Origin: a bacterium
GTDB lineage: Bacteria > Arandabacterota > Arandabacteria > Arandabacterales > Arandabacteraceae
Direction: 5' to 3'
Length of the DNA: 36,964 nucleotides
Assembly (NCBI GenBank): GCA_029933125.1
Contig: JAOZOU010000008.1
Coordinates: forward strand, 69,234 to 106,197
How positions within the stretch are numbered: the stretch's first letter is position 1; every line of letters starts with the position of its first letter. Of this stretch, positions 1-6,977 are shown piece after piece. The notes below the pieces were generated by a model. It did not search any database and had not been told where the DNA came from. It saw nothing but the letters and a program-made list of their open reading frames with translations. A program made the position numbers and the translations under genes.

Positions 1-216
1 TGCGATCTCCTGATATCGGCGAATACAAATCTCTTTCATTTTGCTATTTGCATGAATGTACCAGTCTTCGGATTATTTTCTAATAGGGATGAGGCTATGT
101 GGATACCTCCTGACGGTCGCTTCGAACTAGTCGATGAAGATACCTGGAAGACTACGCCCCCAGCCAGGCTGGCAATGCGAATGCGGGATTTTCTCGAAAA
201 GGTTACAGGTAGCTGA
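1..216 (+). CDS. GT9 (heptosyltransferase-family) glycosyltransferase, C-terminal 71 residues
   Basis: Frame 1 is open from the window edge to TGA at 214-216, so only the C-terminus of the gene is visible. Residues 2-24 (beginning DLLISANTN, ending VPVFGLF) follow the GT9 pattern in which a nucleotide-sugar-binding D-x-x-I-x-x-(D/N)-(S/T) turn is followed by a helix and a VPVxGLF strand. Here the usual NDSG-MHLA reads NTNLFHFA, a divergent form. GT9 enzymes transfer heptose or other sugars from ADP- or UDP-donors to the LPS inner core on the cytoplasmic face. The stop lies two bases before the MsbA start, so both belong to one operon with the two GT9 genes that follow. The N-terminal domain is outside the window, so acceptor and donor cannot be judged. 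Confidence 0.75.
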   Translation, partial: CDLLISANTNLFHFAICMNVPVFGLFSNRDEAMWIPPDGRFELVDEDTWKTTPPARLAMRMRDFLEKVTGS

Positions 217-218
217 AC

Positions 219-2099
219 ATGGAATCACTCAAGATCTATTTGCGTTTGCTTTCATTCCTGAAACCTTACTGGAAGAGGTTTATCGGAGCCCTCCTGTTAA
301 TGATGCTCGTTGCTGTATTTGGTGGCATATCGATCGGAATGATTCTTCCATTTGTGAACGTCATCTTCACGGGTGGGAATCTTAACACGGCACTTCTCAG
401 CAATCAGCATCAGGGTCCAAATCTATCTCCTCAGGCTCTAGGTTCTGTTCAGACCCTGGTCAAGCAGAAGATCCTCTCATTTTATGCCGCACAGTCCCCC
501 TTGGTCACACTGGAACGCATCTGTGTCTCTATTCTCATTGTATATCTCCTCAAGGGATTGTTCACATACCTGCTTGCAATCACCAACGCCTCACTCGAGC
601 AAAGTGTAGTCAGGGATGTGAGAAATAAGCTTTATGGACACCTCCATCGTCTTTCACTGGCATTCTTTCACGCGAGAAAAACGGGACAGATTATCTCAAG
701 AATTACCAATGATGTTACCCTGATAAGAATGAGCCTATCTTCTGGCTTCCTAGGGGCTCTGCGCGACCTTATGCTTGTGATTGTCTATGCTGGCATAGTT
801 GTCTGGATAAACTGGCGTCTGGCGATAGTTGCCTTCGTTGTCATTCCACCAATCATGATAGCCGTCAACAGGATAAGCCAGCGTCTGCGCCGGTACAGCA
901 CACGCGCCCAGCAGAAAATGGCTGATATCACGAGCGTTCTTCAGGAGACGATTTCGGGCATCAGGGTTGTCAAGGCATTTGGTATGGAAGAATTCGAGAA
1001 ACAGAAGTTCTTTGGATATACGCAGGGTTATTATAAAGCCTTTATGAAGCAGCAGCGAGCTGCATCACTGGCACCCCCCATGACAGAATTCCTTGGAGCA
1101 ACGGGAGCTCTCATTGTGCTGTGGTATGGTGGAAAACAGGTTCTTGGTGGCAAACTTCTTGATCCTGACTGGTTCCTACTGTTCCTTGCAATGATGCTTT
1201 CGATAATACACCCAGCAAAGACACTCACTCATGCGAATGCAAGGATTCAGGAAGGGATTGCAGCAGCCAAGCGCATATTTCGATGGCTCGATACTCAACC
1301 TGACATTGAGGATTCACCTGGATCTGTCGACATCGATACCATAAATGATTCGATTGAATTCCAAAACGTGAGCTTCAAATATGATGAGGAATATGTGCTC
1401 AGAGATGTAAGTTTTAAGGTCAAGAAAGGACAGATAGTTGCAATAGTAGGTCCAAGTGGAGCTGGTAAGTCGACTCTGGTTGATCTCATACCGAGGTTTT
1501 ATGATCCAAGCGAAGGTTGTATCAAGGTTGATGGCCGAGATATTCGAACTATAACAATTCGATCACTGCGCAGATTGATGGGAATAGTCACTCAGGAAAC
1601 AATTCTTTTCAACGACACGGTGCGTAATAACATAGCCTATGGTCTTAGGGACGTACCTCTCGCGAAGATCATCGAGGCAGCCAAAGCTGCAAATGCCCAT
1701 GATTTCATATCGGCTTTGCCTGAGGGCTACGAAACCATGATTGGAGATCGGGGGGTGAGATTGTCCGGTGGCGAAAGGCAGAGAATTGCCATCGCTCGAG
1801 CGATTCTTAAGAATCCAGAGGTACTCATATTTGACGAAGCAACCTCTTCACTGGATACGGAATCAGAGCGCCTGGTTCAAGATGCCATCCAGAGATTAAT
1901 GAGGAATCGCACCAATTTCGTTATAGCCCATAGACTCTCAACAATAACCAACGCCGATATCATCCTCGTAATCGAGAATGGTCGCATCGTCGAGAGCGGT
2001 CGTCATGCAGACCTCCTTGAGGCTGGGCGGACTTACCGCCGTCTCTACGACCTACAGTTCAGAGATCCCGCCCAATCTTTCCACGAGAGCCAGAGCTAG
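219..2099 (+). CDS. msbA: MsbA-type ABC exporter (lipid A / lipid-linked glycan flippase)
   Basis: A 626-residue half-transporter with fused membrane and ATPase domains. Membrane segments lie near residues 21-43, 100-122, 178-197 and 200-217, with two more near 290-340. The nucleotide-binding domain has Walker A GPSGAGKS (about 411-418), signature LSGGERQ (515-521), Walker B VLIFDEA (535-541) and the H-loop histidine at 571. The length is slightly above E. coli MsbA (582), mostly through a longer first periplasmic loop (about 50-98). The family flips lipid A-core or other lipid-linked saccharides across the inner membrane using ATP. Flanking GT9 genes support a lipid A-core substrate, but other ABCB-type exporters look alike, so the symbol is a best match. 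Start ATG 219 lies two bases after the upstream stop, with a weak AGG-type ribosome site. Confidence 0.85.
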   Translation: MESLKIYLRLLSFLKPYWKRFIGALLLMMLVAVFGGISIGMILPFVNVIFTGGNLNTALLSNQHQGPNLSPQALGSVQTLVKQKILSFYAAQSPLVTLERICVSILIVYLLKGLFTYLLAITNASLEQSVVRDVRNKLYGHLHRLSLAFFHARKTGQIISRITNDVTLIRMSLSSGFLGALRDLMLVIVYAGIVVWINWRLAIVAFVVIPPIMIAVNRISQRLRRYSTRAQQKMADITSVLQETISGIRVVKAFGMEEFEKQKFFGYTQGYYKAFMKQQRAASLAPPMTEFLGATGALIVLWYGGKQVLGGKLLDPDWFLLFLAMMLSIIHPAKTLTHANARIQEGIAAAKRIFRWLDTQPDIEDSPGSVDIDTINDSIEFQNVSFKYDEEYVLRDVSFKVKKGQIVAIVGPSGAGKSTLVDLIPRFYDPSEGCIKVDGRDIRTITIRSLRRLMGIVTQETILFNDTVRNNIAYGLRDVPLAKIIEAAKAANAHDFISALPEGYETMIGDRGVRLSGGERQRIAIARAILKNPEVLIFDEATSSLDTESERLVQDAIQRLMRNRTNFVIAHRLSTITNADIILVIENGRIVESGRHADLLEAGRTYRRLYDLQFRDPAQSFHESQS

Positions 2100-2101
2100 G
2101 G

Positions 2102-3112
2102 ATGACGAGAGGAGAAAATCACCGTATACTGGTCATACGCTTAGGCTCCTTCGGTGACATAATACTCACTGAGCCTGTCACCCGGGCCCTCAAACGTGCT
2201 TTCCCCGACTCTCAGGTTTGGTTTCTAACAAAATCGGAATTTTGCGATCTGCCAGATATGTTTGCAGGTGTCGATAGAGTTCTCGGCTACTGTAAGCAGT
2301 CCCCTCTAAGCAGTGTCACGGCAGCTACACGCGGGGAGTGCTTTGATCTCATTGTCGACCTCCAGAACAATCTACGCTCGCTCATCATAGCTCACCTGTT
2401 GAAGGCCAAAAGGAGGGTAAGATACAGGCGCCAGCTCCTCAAGCGCTTCCTCCTGGTTTACATGCCATGGCTATGGAAGGGTCGCCTCAAACACACACTG
2501 GATCTTTACTCTCAAGCCTTGACAAAGGTGGAGCTAGAGGCTGATGACATTCCAAGAATAAAGCCTCCACCGCAGCATCTGGAGAAGGTTTCGAAGGAGT
2601 TAGGCTCTACCACCTGGATCGGGCTCTGTCCAGGCGGAAGTAGCTCCCACAAGCGATGGGGTAGTGAGCGATTCGGCGAACTCGCGAAGCTTCTCACAAA
2701 GCTGGGGAAAAAGACGGTTATAGTCGGATCTTTCCTGGATGCCAATGAGGTGGACGAAAGTGTGAAGGTTACCTATGGGGACACAATTAGAGCGCTTGTG
2801 ACCAATGACTTTAAGGAGCTTGCAGCTGTGCTTGCGTCTTGCAAGGTCGTCGTGACAAATGACTCAGGCCTCATGCATCTAGCAGCTGCAGTTGGGACCA
2901 AGGTTGTTGCCATTTTTGGCCCAACTTCTCCAGATCTTGGCTTTAGCCCCTTATCGCCATGGACAACGATCATCCATCGTGACATGGATTGCAGCCCTTG
3001 TAGCTATCACGGTAACAGACCATGCAGACGCAAGAATAGAGAGTGCCTTGATCTGATTGAACCAGCTGAAGTTGCTGATCTTGTAAATCAATTGCTCAGC
3101 GAGGAGCCATGA
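2102..3112 (+). CDS. GT9 heptosyltransferase-family glycosyltransferase
   Basis: A 336-residue protein of the ADP-heptose:LPS heptosyltransferase family, GT-B fold. The N-terminal motif is RLGSFGDIILTEPV (about 13-26), the usual acceptor-side start of WaaC/WaaF enzymes. The donor-side motif VTNDSGLMHLAAA begins at residue 251 and is followed by VAIFGPTSPD. The C-terminal region carries the Cys-rich DCSPC...CRRKNREC patch common in this family. It acts on the cytoplasmic face in inner-core LPS assembly, or on another lipid-linked oligosaccharide. It starts two bases after the MsbA stop, and its stop overlaps the next start as ATGA at 3109-3112, indicating translational coupling. Donor specificity cannot be read from sequence. 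Confidence 0.85.
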   Translation: MTRGENHRILVIRLGSFGDIILTEPVTRALKRAFPDSQVWFLTKSEFCDLPDMFAGVDRVLGYCKQSPLSSVTAATRGECFDLIVDLQNNLRSLIIAHLLKAKRRVRYRRQLLKRFLLVYMPWLWKGRLKHTLDLYSQALTKVELEADDIPRIKPPPQHLEKVSKELGSTTWIGLCPGGSSSHKRWGSERFGELAKLLTKLGKKTVIVGSFLDANEVDESVKVTYGDTIRALVTNDFKELAAVLASCKVVVTNDSGLMHLAAAVGTKVVAIFGPTSPDLGFSPLSPWTTIIHRDMDCSPCSYHGNRPCRRKNRECLDLIEPAEVADLVNQLLSEEP

Positions 3113-4137
3113 CAATCAAGCGCGTCACTTTCGCTGTTAAGGCACCCAATTGGCTTGGTGATTCAGTTCTTGCAATTCCAGCCGTGAAGGCTGTCTGCGA
3201 GTGTTCAAGACGCGGCAAGCTCATTGTTCTCGCTTCGCGCACATCAGGTGAAGTAATGAGACGCATACCCAATACACTCGTTTTCCCATTTCGTCAGCCT
3301 GGGGGTAGCATAGCGAACTCAATCGCATCGATAGTTAAGGGCACACAGGTGCTTCGCCGTTTCAAGCCAGTGATCATTTTGAGCTTCACAAGATCTGCCA
3401 CCTCAGCTCTCACATGCTTTCTTGGTGGTGTTCCGAGGCGTGTCGGATTTGATGGAAGTGCCCTGCGCTTTCTTTATACTGACCGGGTAAGGGATGTTCC
3501 AGGAAGGCATCATCTCATCACGAGCTATTCCAGACTTCCCCAGAGCATAGGCATCAGTGTAAATGAAGCGGTTCCTTCGCTTGAACCTCTCCCAGGTGAC
3601 ATCGAGGCAGCAATCAGACTCCTTGCAAGCTTTGACCTTAAGAAGGGTAGTTACTTTTGCATATTCCCAGGTGCTTCATATGGGCCAGCAAAGCGCTGGC
3701 CTCCGCAAAGATTTGCCTTGCTCGCAAGTATGCTTGCTGATAAATTCGACGCTACTCCAGTCGTACTGGGTGGAGAAGGTGATAGGCCTGTCTGCGAGGA
3801 GGTTATGAGTCGGATGAGGGGACGTGGCCTGAATCTGTGTGGTCGTATCGAAATCGGCACCCTAATCGGTCTTCTACGGTTTGCCATTGGAGCTGTTGCT
3901 AATGATAGTGGAGGTATGCATCTGGCAGCGGCCATAGGCATTCCTGTTGTCGGTCTTTTTTTCTCCTCTGATCCTTCGTGGACGGGACCTGTATCACCCA
4001 GTGCAAGATACATCTACAAGAGCTTTGAATGCTCACCATGCTTTCGAAGGGACTGCGAACGTAACAATGCTTGCACGCAGACCATCTCAGTTGAAGAGGT
4101 TTGCGAAACCTTTAGCGATCTTGTTTCAAGAACATGA
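3109..4137 (+). CDS. GT9 heptosyltransferase, WaaF-like (LPS heptosyltransferase II type)
   Basis: A 342-residue protein with the N-terminal signature KAPNWLGDSVLAIPAV (about 10-25), which is characteristic of heptosyltransferase II (WaaF/RfaF). The donor-site motif is ANDSGGMHLAAA with N265 and D266, followed by VGLFFSSDPSWTGP. A C-terminal CSPCFRRDC patch is present. The family adds the second L-glycero-D-manno-heptose to the LPS inner core. Because neighbouring GT9 enzymes differ in sequence, this is the one best matched to WaaF. It overlaps the previous gene by four bases (ATGA) and the next one likewise at 4134-4137, so the run GT9-MsbA-GT9-GT9-DUF3108 behaves as one transcription unit. 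Confidence 0.85.
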   Translation: MTIKRVTFAVKAPNWLGDSVLAIPAVKAVCECSRRGKLIVLASRTSGEVMRRIPNTLVFPFRQPGGSIANSIASIVKGTQVLRRFKPVIILSFTRSATSALTCFLGGVPRRVGFDGSALRFLYTDRVRDVPGRHHLITSYSRLPQSIGISVNEAVPSLEPLPGDIEAAIRLLASFDLKKGSYFCIFPGASYGPAKRWPPQRFALLASMLADKFDATPVVLGGEGDRPVCEEVMSRMRGRGLNLCGRIEIGTLIGLLRFAIGAVANDSGGMHLAAAIGIPVVGLFFSSDPSWTGPVSPSARYIYKSFECSPCFRRDCERNNACTQTISVEEVCETFSDLVSRT

Positions 4138-4883
4138 AAACTAGGAATCTCGTTAGAAAAGTTCTGCCTTTAACTGCCTTGCTAATTTTTATCGTCGCCT
4201 ATTCGGGCAGCTCAGAAGATAGAACCTTACCATTTAGCGTTGGAGAGAAGCTCACATTTTCCATCCGCTACGGATTGATCAGGGCTGGTGTCGCAACTAT
4301 GGAGGTGACTGAGATAGTCGACTGCAAGGGGGGCAAATGCTTTCGCATAGTCTCTGAGGCAAGATCAACAATGCCATTTTCGCTCTTCTTTGAGGTCAAG
4401 GATAGCGTTGAATCTCTGATGGACGTAGAGAGGCTATGCTCATGGAGATACGAGAAGAATGTTAGAGAAGGTAACTACAGAGCTCACAAGACTGTAATAT
4501 TCGATCAGGACAGGCATGTAGCAATCTACCCTGACGGTAAGACAATAGCAGTGCCTGGGGGTGTTCAGGATGTGCTTTCATCACTCTATTATGTCAGAAC
4601 TCTCGACCTTAGGGTTGGGGAAAGCGTTTTCATCCAGAATCATGCTGATGGAAAGAATTACCCTCTTGAAGTCAAGGTTCTGCGAAAGGAGGAAGTCGAG
4701 GTTCCCGCTGGCAGGTTCGAGTGCTATGTTGTCGAACCTATTCTCAAGGCGAGTGGTATCTTCCAGCATAAGGGGAAGCTCACGGTGTGGCTCTCAACAG
4801 ATCCTAGCCATATCCCTGTCATGATGAAAAGCAAGGTGATCATCGGCTCAATTAGTGCTATTCTCACGGATGTAGAAATGTGA
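4134..4883 (+). CDS. DUF3108 family exported protein
   Basis: A 249-residue protein with an N-terminal hydrophobic segment (about 11-24) that could be an uncleaved anchor or a signal peptide; no lipobox cysteine follows it. The remainder matches the DUF3108 pattern: FSVGEKLTFSIRYGLIRAG near the start, repeated beta-rich strands, VQDVLSSLYYVRTLDL in the middle and an EVPAGRFECYVVEP strand. DUF3108 proteins are predicted periplasmic beta-proteins of unknown biochemical role, often found near LPS or cell-envelope genes. Its ATGA overlap with the WaaF-like gene makes an envelope-linked role likely, but no reaction can be assigned. Its start codon has no strong ribosome site of its own, which fits coupling to the gene upstream. 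Confidence 0.75.
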   Translation: MKTRNLVRKVLPLTALLIFIVAYSGSSEDRTLPFSVGEKLTFSIRYGLIRAGVATMEVTEIVDCKGGKCFRIVSEARSTMPFSLFFEVKDSVESLMDVERLCSWRYEKNVREGNYRAHKTVIFDQDRHVAIYPDGKTIAVPGGVQDVLSSLYYVRTLDLRVGESVFIQNHADGKNYPLEVKVLRKEEVEVPAGRFECYVVEPILKASGIFQHKGKLTVWLSTDPSHIPVMMKSKVIIGSISAILTDVEM

Positions 4884-4898
4884 GTAAGGAGAGTGAAG

Positions 4899-5843
4899 AT
4901 GGTTAGCAAAAACTCTGACAGGGCTCAACCCAGAAGAATTTCGATACGCGAGCGCACAAGCAAGGTATCAAAGGCAGACTTTGCTTCAATGCCTGATTCG
5001 TTTGGCTGGTTTGACAGCTTCAGGAAGATGATCCCGGACATCCTCGCAGGAAGGGACTTAAACGAGCTTGCAGACTCCATCGTTGAAGCTCATAGAGGAG
5101 GCAGATGTGTTGCTTTTATGATGGGAGCCCATGTGGTCAAATGTGGTCTCGGAGGGCTGATTGGTGAGTTGATTCGAAGGGGTATCGTTACGGCGATTGC
5201 CATGAATGGTGCGTGTGCCATTCACGATGTTGAGATTGCCCTCTGGGGGAAAACCTCCGAGGATGTAGAAACTGCGCTTGGAGAAGGCACTTTTGGTATG
5301 ACATCTGAAACTGTCACCTTCTTTGTTGATGCACTTTCCCTGGCAGCCAGGGATGCAATCGGAATGGGGGAGGCAACCTTGAGAACTCTGGCTCATTGCG
5401 ATCCTCCCAATCGCCACCTGAGTGTGCTTTCAGCGGCATATGAGGCGAAGGTTCCTACAACTATTCATGTAGCGATTGGAACCGACACTGTTCACCAGCA
5501 TGAGAGCATCGACGGCGCGAAATTGGGTATGGCAACTATGAAGGATTTTCGCCTGTTTTGTGATATAGTCAGCAACCTTAATAACGGCGTTATACTAAAT
5601 CTCGGTTCGGCTGTAATCATGCCCGAGGTTTTTCTCAAGGCATTAGCAACGGCTCGAGGCAGGGGAATAAGTGTCGGGGACTTTACCGCAGCCAACTTCG
5701 ACATGTATAGCCTATACAGGCCCACAAAGAACATAGTCGAAAGACCGCGTCTGCTAGGTGCAATAACCTACAATTTCCTTTCTCACCACGAGATTATCCT
5801 GCCCTTCCTTTTCGCTGCAATCATGGCCAAATTGACTAACTGA
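4899..5843 (+). CDS. divergent deoxyhypusine-synthase-like protein, catalytic lysine motif not found
   Basis: A 314-residue protein. A GTG at 4893 is also in frame, but AAGGAG at 4886-4891 sits 7 bases before ATG 4899 and only one before the GTG, so ATG 4899 is preferred. Motifs resemble the deoxyhypusine synthase (DHS) superfamily in order: MGAHVVKCGLGGLI (from about residue 75), AIAMNGACAIHD (NGACAIHD at 103-110), SVLSAAYEAKVP, MKDFRLFCDIV and NLGSAVIMPEVFLKALA. DHS enzymes use NAD and spermidine and carry a lysine in a late SWGKI-type motif. Here the corresponding region reads RLLGAITYNFLSHHE, with no such lysine. Bacteria lack eIF5A, so a different substrate is expected. The gene closes the LPS-type block. 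The comparison is from memory of the family, not a search; the substrate is unknown. Confidence 0.6.
   Translation: MVSKNSDRAQPRRISIRERTSKVSKADFASMPDSFGWFDSFRKMIPDILAGRDLNELADSIVEAHRGGRCVAFMMGAHVVKCGLGGLIGELIRRGIVTAIAMNGACAIHDVEIALWGKTSEDVETALGEGTFGMTSETVTFFVDALSLAARDAIGMGEATLRTLAHCDPPNRHLSVLSAAYEAKVPTTIHVAIGTDTVHQHESIDGAKLGMATMKDFRLFCDIVSNLNNGVILNLGSAVIMPEVFLKALATARGRGISVGDFTAANFDMYSLYRPTKNIVERPRLLGAITYNFLSHHEIILPFLFAAIMAKLTN
5704..5718. promoter_or_regulatory. 15-bp perfect palindrome, candidate enhancer-binding site
   Basis: TGTATAG-C-CTATACA is an exact 7-1-7 inverted repeat. It lies inside the 3' part of the DHS-like gene, about 155-165 bp upstream of the start point predicted for the sigma54 promoter at 5845-5860. 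That is the usual position for the upstream activating site of a sigma54 activator. A shorter repeat, TAGGT-N6-ACCTA, lies at 5755-5770. The palindrome is also coding, so coincidence is possible. Confidence 0.35.
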
Positions 5844-5844
5844 C

Positions 5845-5860
5845 TGGCACGCTAATTGCG
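5845..5860 (+). promoter_or_regulatory. sigma54 (RpoN) promoter upstream of the exopolysaccharide operon
   Basis: The sequence TGGCACGCTAATTGCG matches the sigma54 consensus TGGCACG-N4-TTGCW at every position except the last. The invariant GG (5846-5847) and GC (5858-5859) are separated by exactly 10 bp. It begins two bases after the stop of the DHS-like gene, in a non-coding gap. The predicted start point is near 5871, which gives a leader of about 350 nt before the Wza start. This implies an AAA+ activator encoded elsewhere. Confidence 0.75.
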
Positions 5861-5964
5861 AAAAAACCACCTCAGAAAAACCTTTTGATCCTGGCTGGTA
5901 CCCTATTGAGTGGAGGAGTAGTGAATTAATGAACCAGCCCCCTAAGAAGAGCTCATCAAGCCCA

Positions 5965-5988
5965 TTGCATATTGCAAGGGGCAATTGC
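5965..5988. repeat. cluster of short inverted repeats upstream of the sigma70-type promoter
   Basis: TTGCA-TAT-TGCAA (5965-5977) is an exact inverted repeat, and GCAATTGC (5981-5988) is an exact 8-bp palindrome. The two share the TTGC/GCAA half-site. They end 20 bp upstream of the -35 box at 6008, a position suited to a regulator of that promoter. In RNA made from the sigma54 promoter they could also fold into hairpins. Confidence 0.4.
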
Positions 5989-6007
5989 AGTCTGCGAATC
6001 GGGTACC

Positions 6008-6036
6008 TTGACTTAACGCAACCTATGTGCTATAGT
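6008..6036 (+). promoter_or_regulatory. sigma70-type promoter of the exopolysaccharide operon
   Basis: The -35 box TTGACT (6008-6013) and -10 box TATAGT (6031-6036) are separated by 17 bp. Each differs from consensus at one position. The predicted start is near 6043, giving a leader of about 180 nt that contains the structured region and terminator below. With the sigma54 promoter at 5845 it forms a tandem control region. Confidence 0.75.
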
Positions 6037-6042
6037 AGAAAG

Positions 6043-6176
6043 GTAAAAATCGAAGAAGGGAGTGGTCTACAAGGTAAGTTTGCTACTGTTGACTTGGGCT
6101 TGAAGGGCTCGGTGATTCACCGAGGACGGAGTGACTTTGAATGGCAAACTTACCTTTGGCAAATCCCCAGTATTGC
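6043..6176 (+). promoter_or_regulatory. structured 5' leader RNA, candidate riboswitch or attenuator of unknown class
   Basis: A perfect 13-bp inverted repeat pairs 6071-6083 (AAGGTAAGTTTGC) with 6144-6156. Inside it a second perfect hairpin pairs CTCGGTG (6108-6114) with CACCGAG (6118-6124) across a 3-nt loop. Immediately upstream, the purine-rich stretch 6052-6065 can pair without a break with 6193-6206, the 3' half and U-tract of the terminator that follows (14 pairs, four of them G-U). That would form an antiterminator. The layout is aptamer-like domain, terminator, then ribosome site. It does not match any riboswitch consensus I can recall, and I compared c-di-GMP-I specifically. The ligand or protein is unknown. 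Confidence 0.6.
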
Positions 6177-6206
6177 GGAATGGTGTGTTGCGCCATTCCT
6201 TTTTTT
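6177..6206 (+). terminator. intrinsic terminator directly upstream of the Wza gene (attenuator)
   Basis: GGAATGG (6177-6183) pairs exactly with CCATTCC (6193-6199). A G-U and a G-C pair extend the stem to 9 bp around a TGTTG loop, and seven T residues follow at 6200-6206. It lies 18 bases before the Wza start codon and 5 bases before its ribosome site. It can therefore only act on transcripts entering the operon, not on an upstream gene alone. Confidence 0.8.
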
Positions 6207-6223
6207 CTCTAGGAGGGTCTGAA

Positions 6224-6946
6224 GTGAAGCGCTTTCTTATCTTGGCAGCTTTGATTGGCCTTGTCATGGGTTGTGGATCCAAGCCGCAACCGTCCCTGAA
6301 CTTCCCGACCACAAATGAGATCAAGCTTCCCGAGAGACCTTCGTATAGAATCGCTGTAGGGGATCTCCTCAGCATCAAGTTCTTCTACTATCCTAATTAC
6401 AACATCAATGTTTATGTACGTCCTGATGGCATCGTGACTATACCTCTGCTCGGTGAGGTAAAGGCTGAAGGGATGAAGCCCTCTGAGCTCGAGGCTATAA
6501 TCAGAGCGAAATACAGTGAAGTAATTGCTGAGCCAGAGGTATCTGTGATTGTCAGCGAATTTGCTGAGCAAAGAGTTTTCGTTTTTGGTGAGGTTAAGAG
6601 CCCTGGAGCGGTTACCTACCTCGGATCAATGACCATTATCGATGCAATTGCTAATGCTGGTGGAGCACTGCCAAGCGGGCGTCTGAGTAGTGTCATTCTG
6701 ATGAGAAGGATGGAGGATGGTAAATACGTAGGGCAACGTATCAACGTCGATGAGATTCTTGGAAGTGAAAATCCCGATAACGTCTATCTTATGCCACGTG
6801 ACATCGTCTATGTACCGATGACTGCAATTGCTAAGGTGGACAAGTTCGTTGAACAGTTCTTCCACAGAATCACCCCCGTCTGGCTCTTCTATATCTATGG
6901 CGACAGGGCAATCAGGCAGAGTGGGAATGTGATAATCGGGCAATGA
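6224..6946 (+). CDS. Wza-type polysaccharide export lipoprotein
   Basis: A 240-residue protein. GTG 6224 is chosen because AGGAGG (6211-6216) lies 7 bases upstream and the protein then begins with a lipoprotein signal peptide. The hydrophobic run ends in VMG-C with the lipidation cysteine at residue 17. A polysaccharide export domain follows (about 40-115: YRIAVGDLLSIKF, YVRPDGIVTIPLLGEV) and then a SLBB-type segment (about 120-200: VFGEVKSPGAVTY). It is much shorter than E. coli Wza (about 380 residues) and has fewer SLBB repeats, as in exosortase-associated systems. Such proteins form the periplasmic/outer-membrane conduit for capsule or exopolysaccharide. It is the first gene of the operon and sits directly behind the attenuator. 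Confidence 0.88.
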   Translation: MKRFLILAALIGLVMGCGSKPQPSLNFPTTNEIKLPERPSYRIAVGDLLSIKFFYYPNYNINVYVRPDGIVTIPLLGEVKAEGMKPSELEAIIRAKYSEVIAEPEVSVIVSEFAEQRVFVFGEVKSPGAVTYLGSMTIIDAIANAGGALPSGRLSSVILMRRMEDGKYVGQRINVDEILGSENPDNVYLMPRDIVYVPMTAIAKVDKFVEQFFHRITPVWLFYIYGDRAIRQSGNVIIGQ

Positions 6947-6977
6947 AGCACTGGAATAATTGATGGAGTGAAGCACT

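Noticed and set aside
4893-4898. GTG 4893 as start of the DHS-like gene.
   Set aside because: It is only one base from the AAGGAG ribosome site; ATG 4899 has normal spacing.
6043-6176. Assignment of the leader to the c-di-GMP-I (GEMM) riboswitch.
   Set aside because: GCAAA-like bits occur, but the two conserved hairpins and joining sequences of GEMM are not present.
5929-6222. A 97-codon forward reading frame with GGAGGAG 10 bases upstream, ending two bases before the Wza start.
   Set aside because: It runs through the sigma70-type promoter, the perfect leader stems and the terminator, and its peptide resembles no known domain. The nucleotide-level structure explains the region better. A translated leader peptide is not excluded.
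6131-6223. A longer Wza starting at GTG 6131.
   Set aside because: It would add 31 residues before a clear lipoprotein signal peptide and translate the terminator. GTG 6224 has AGGAGG 7 bases upstream.
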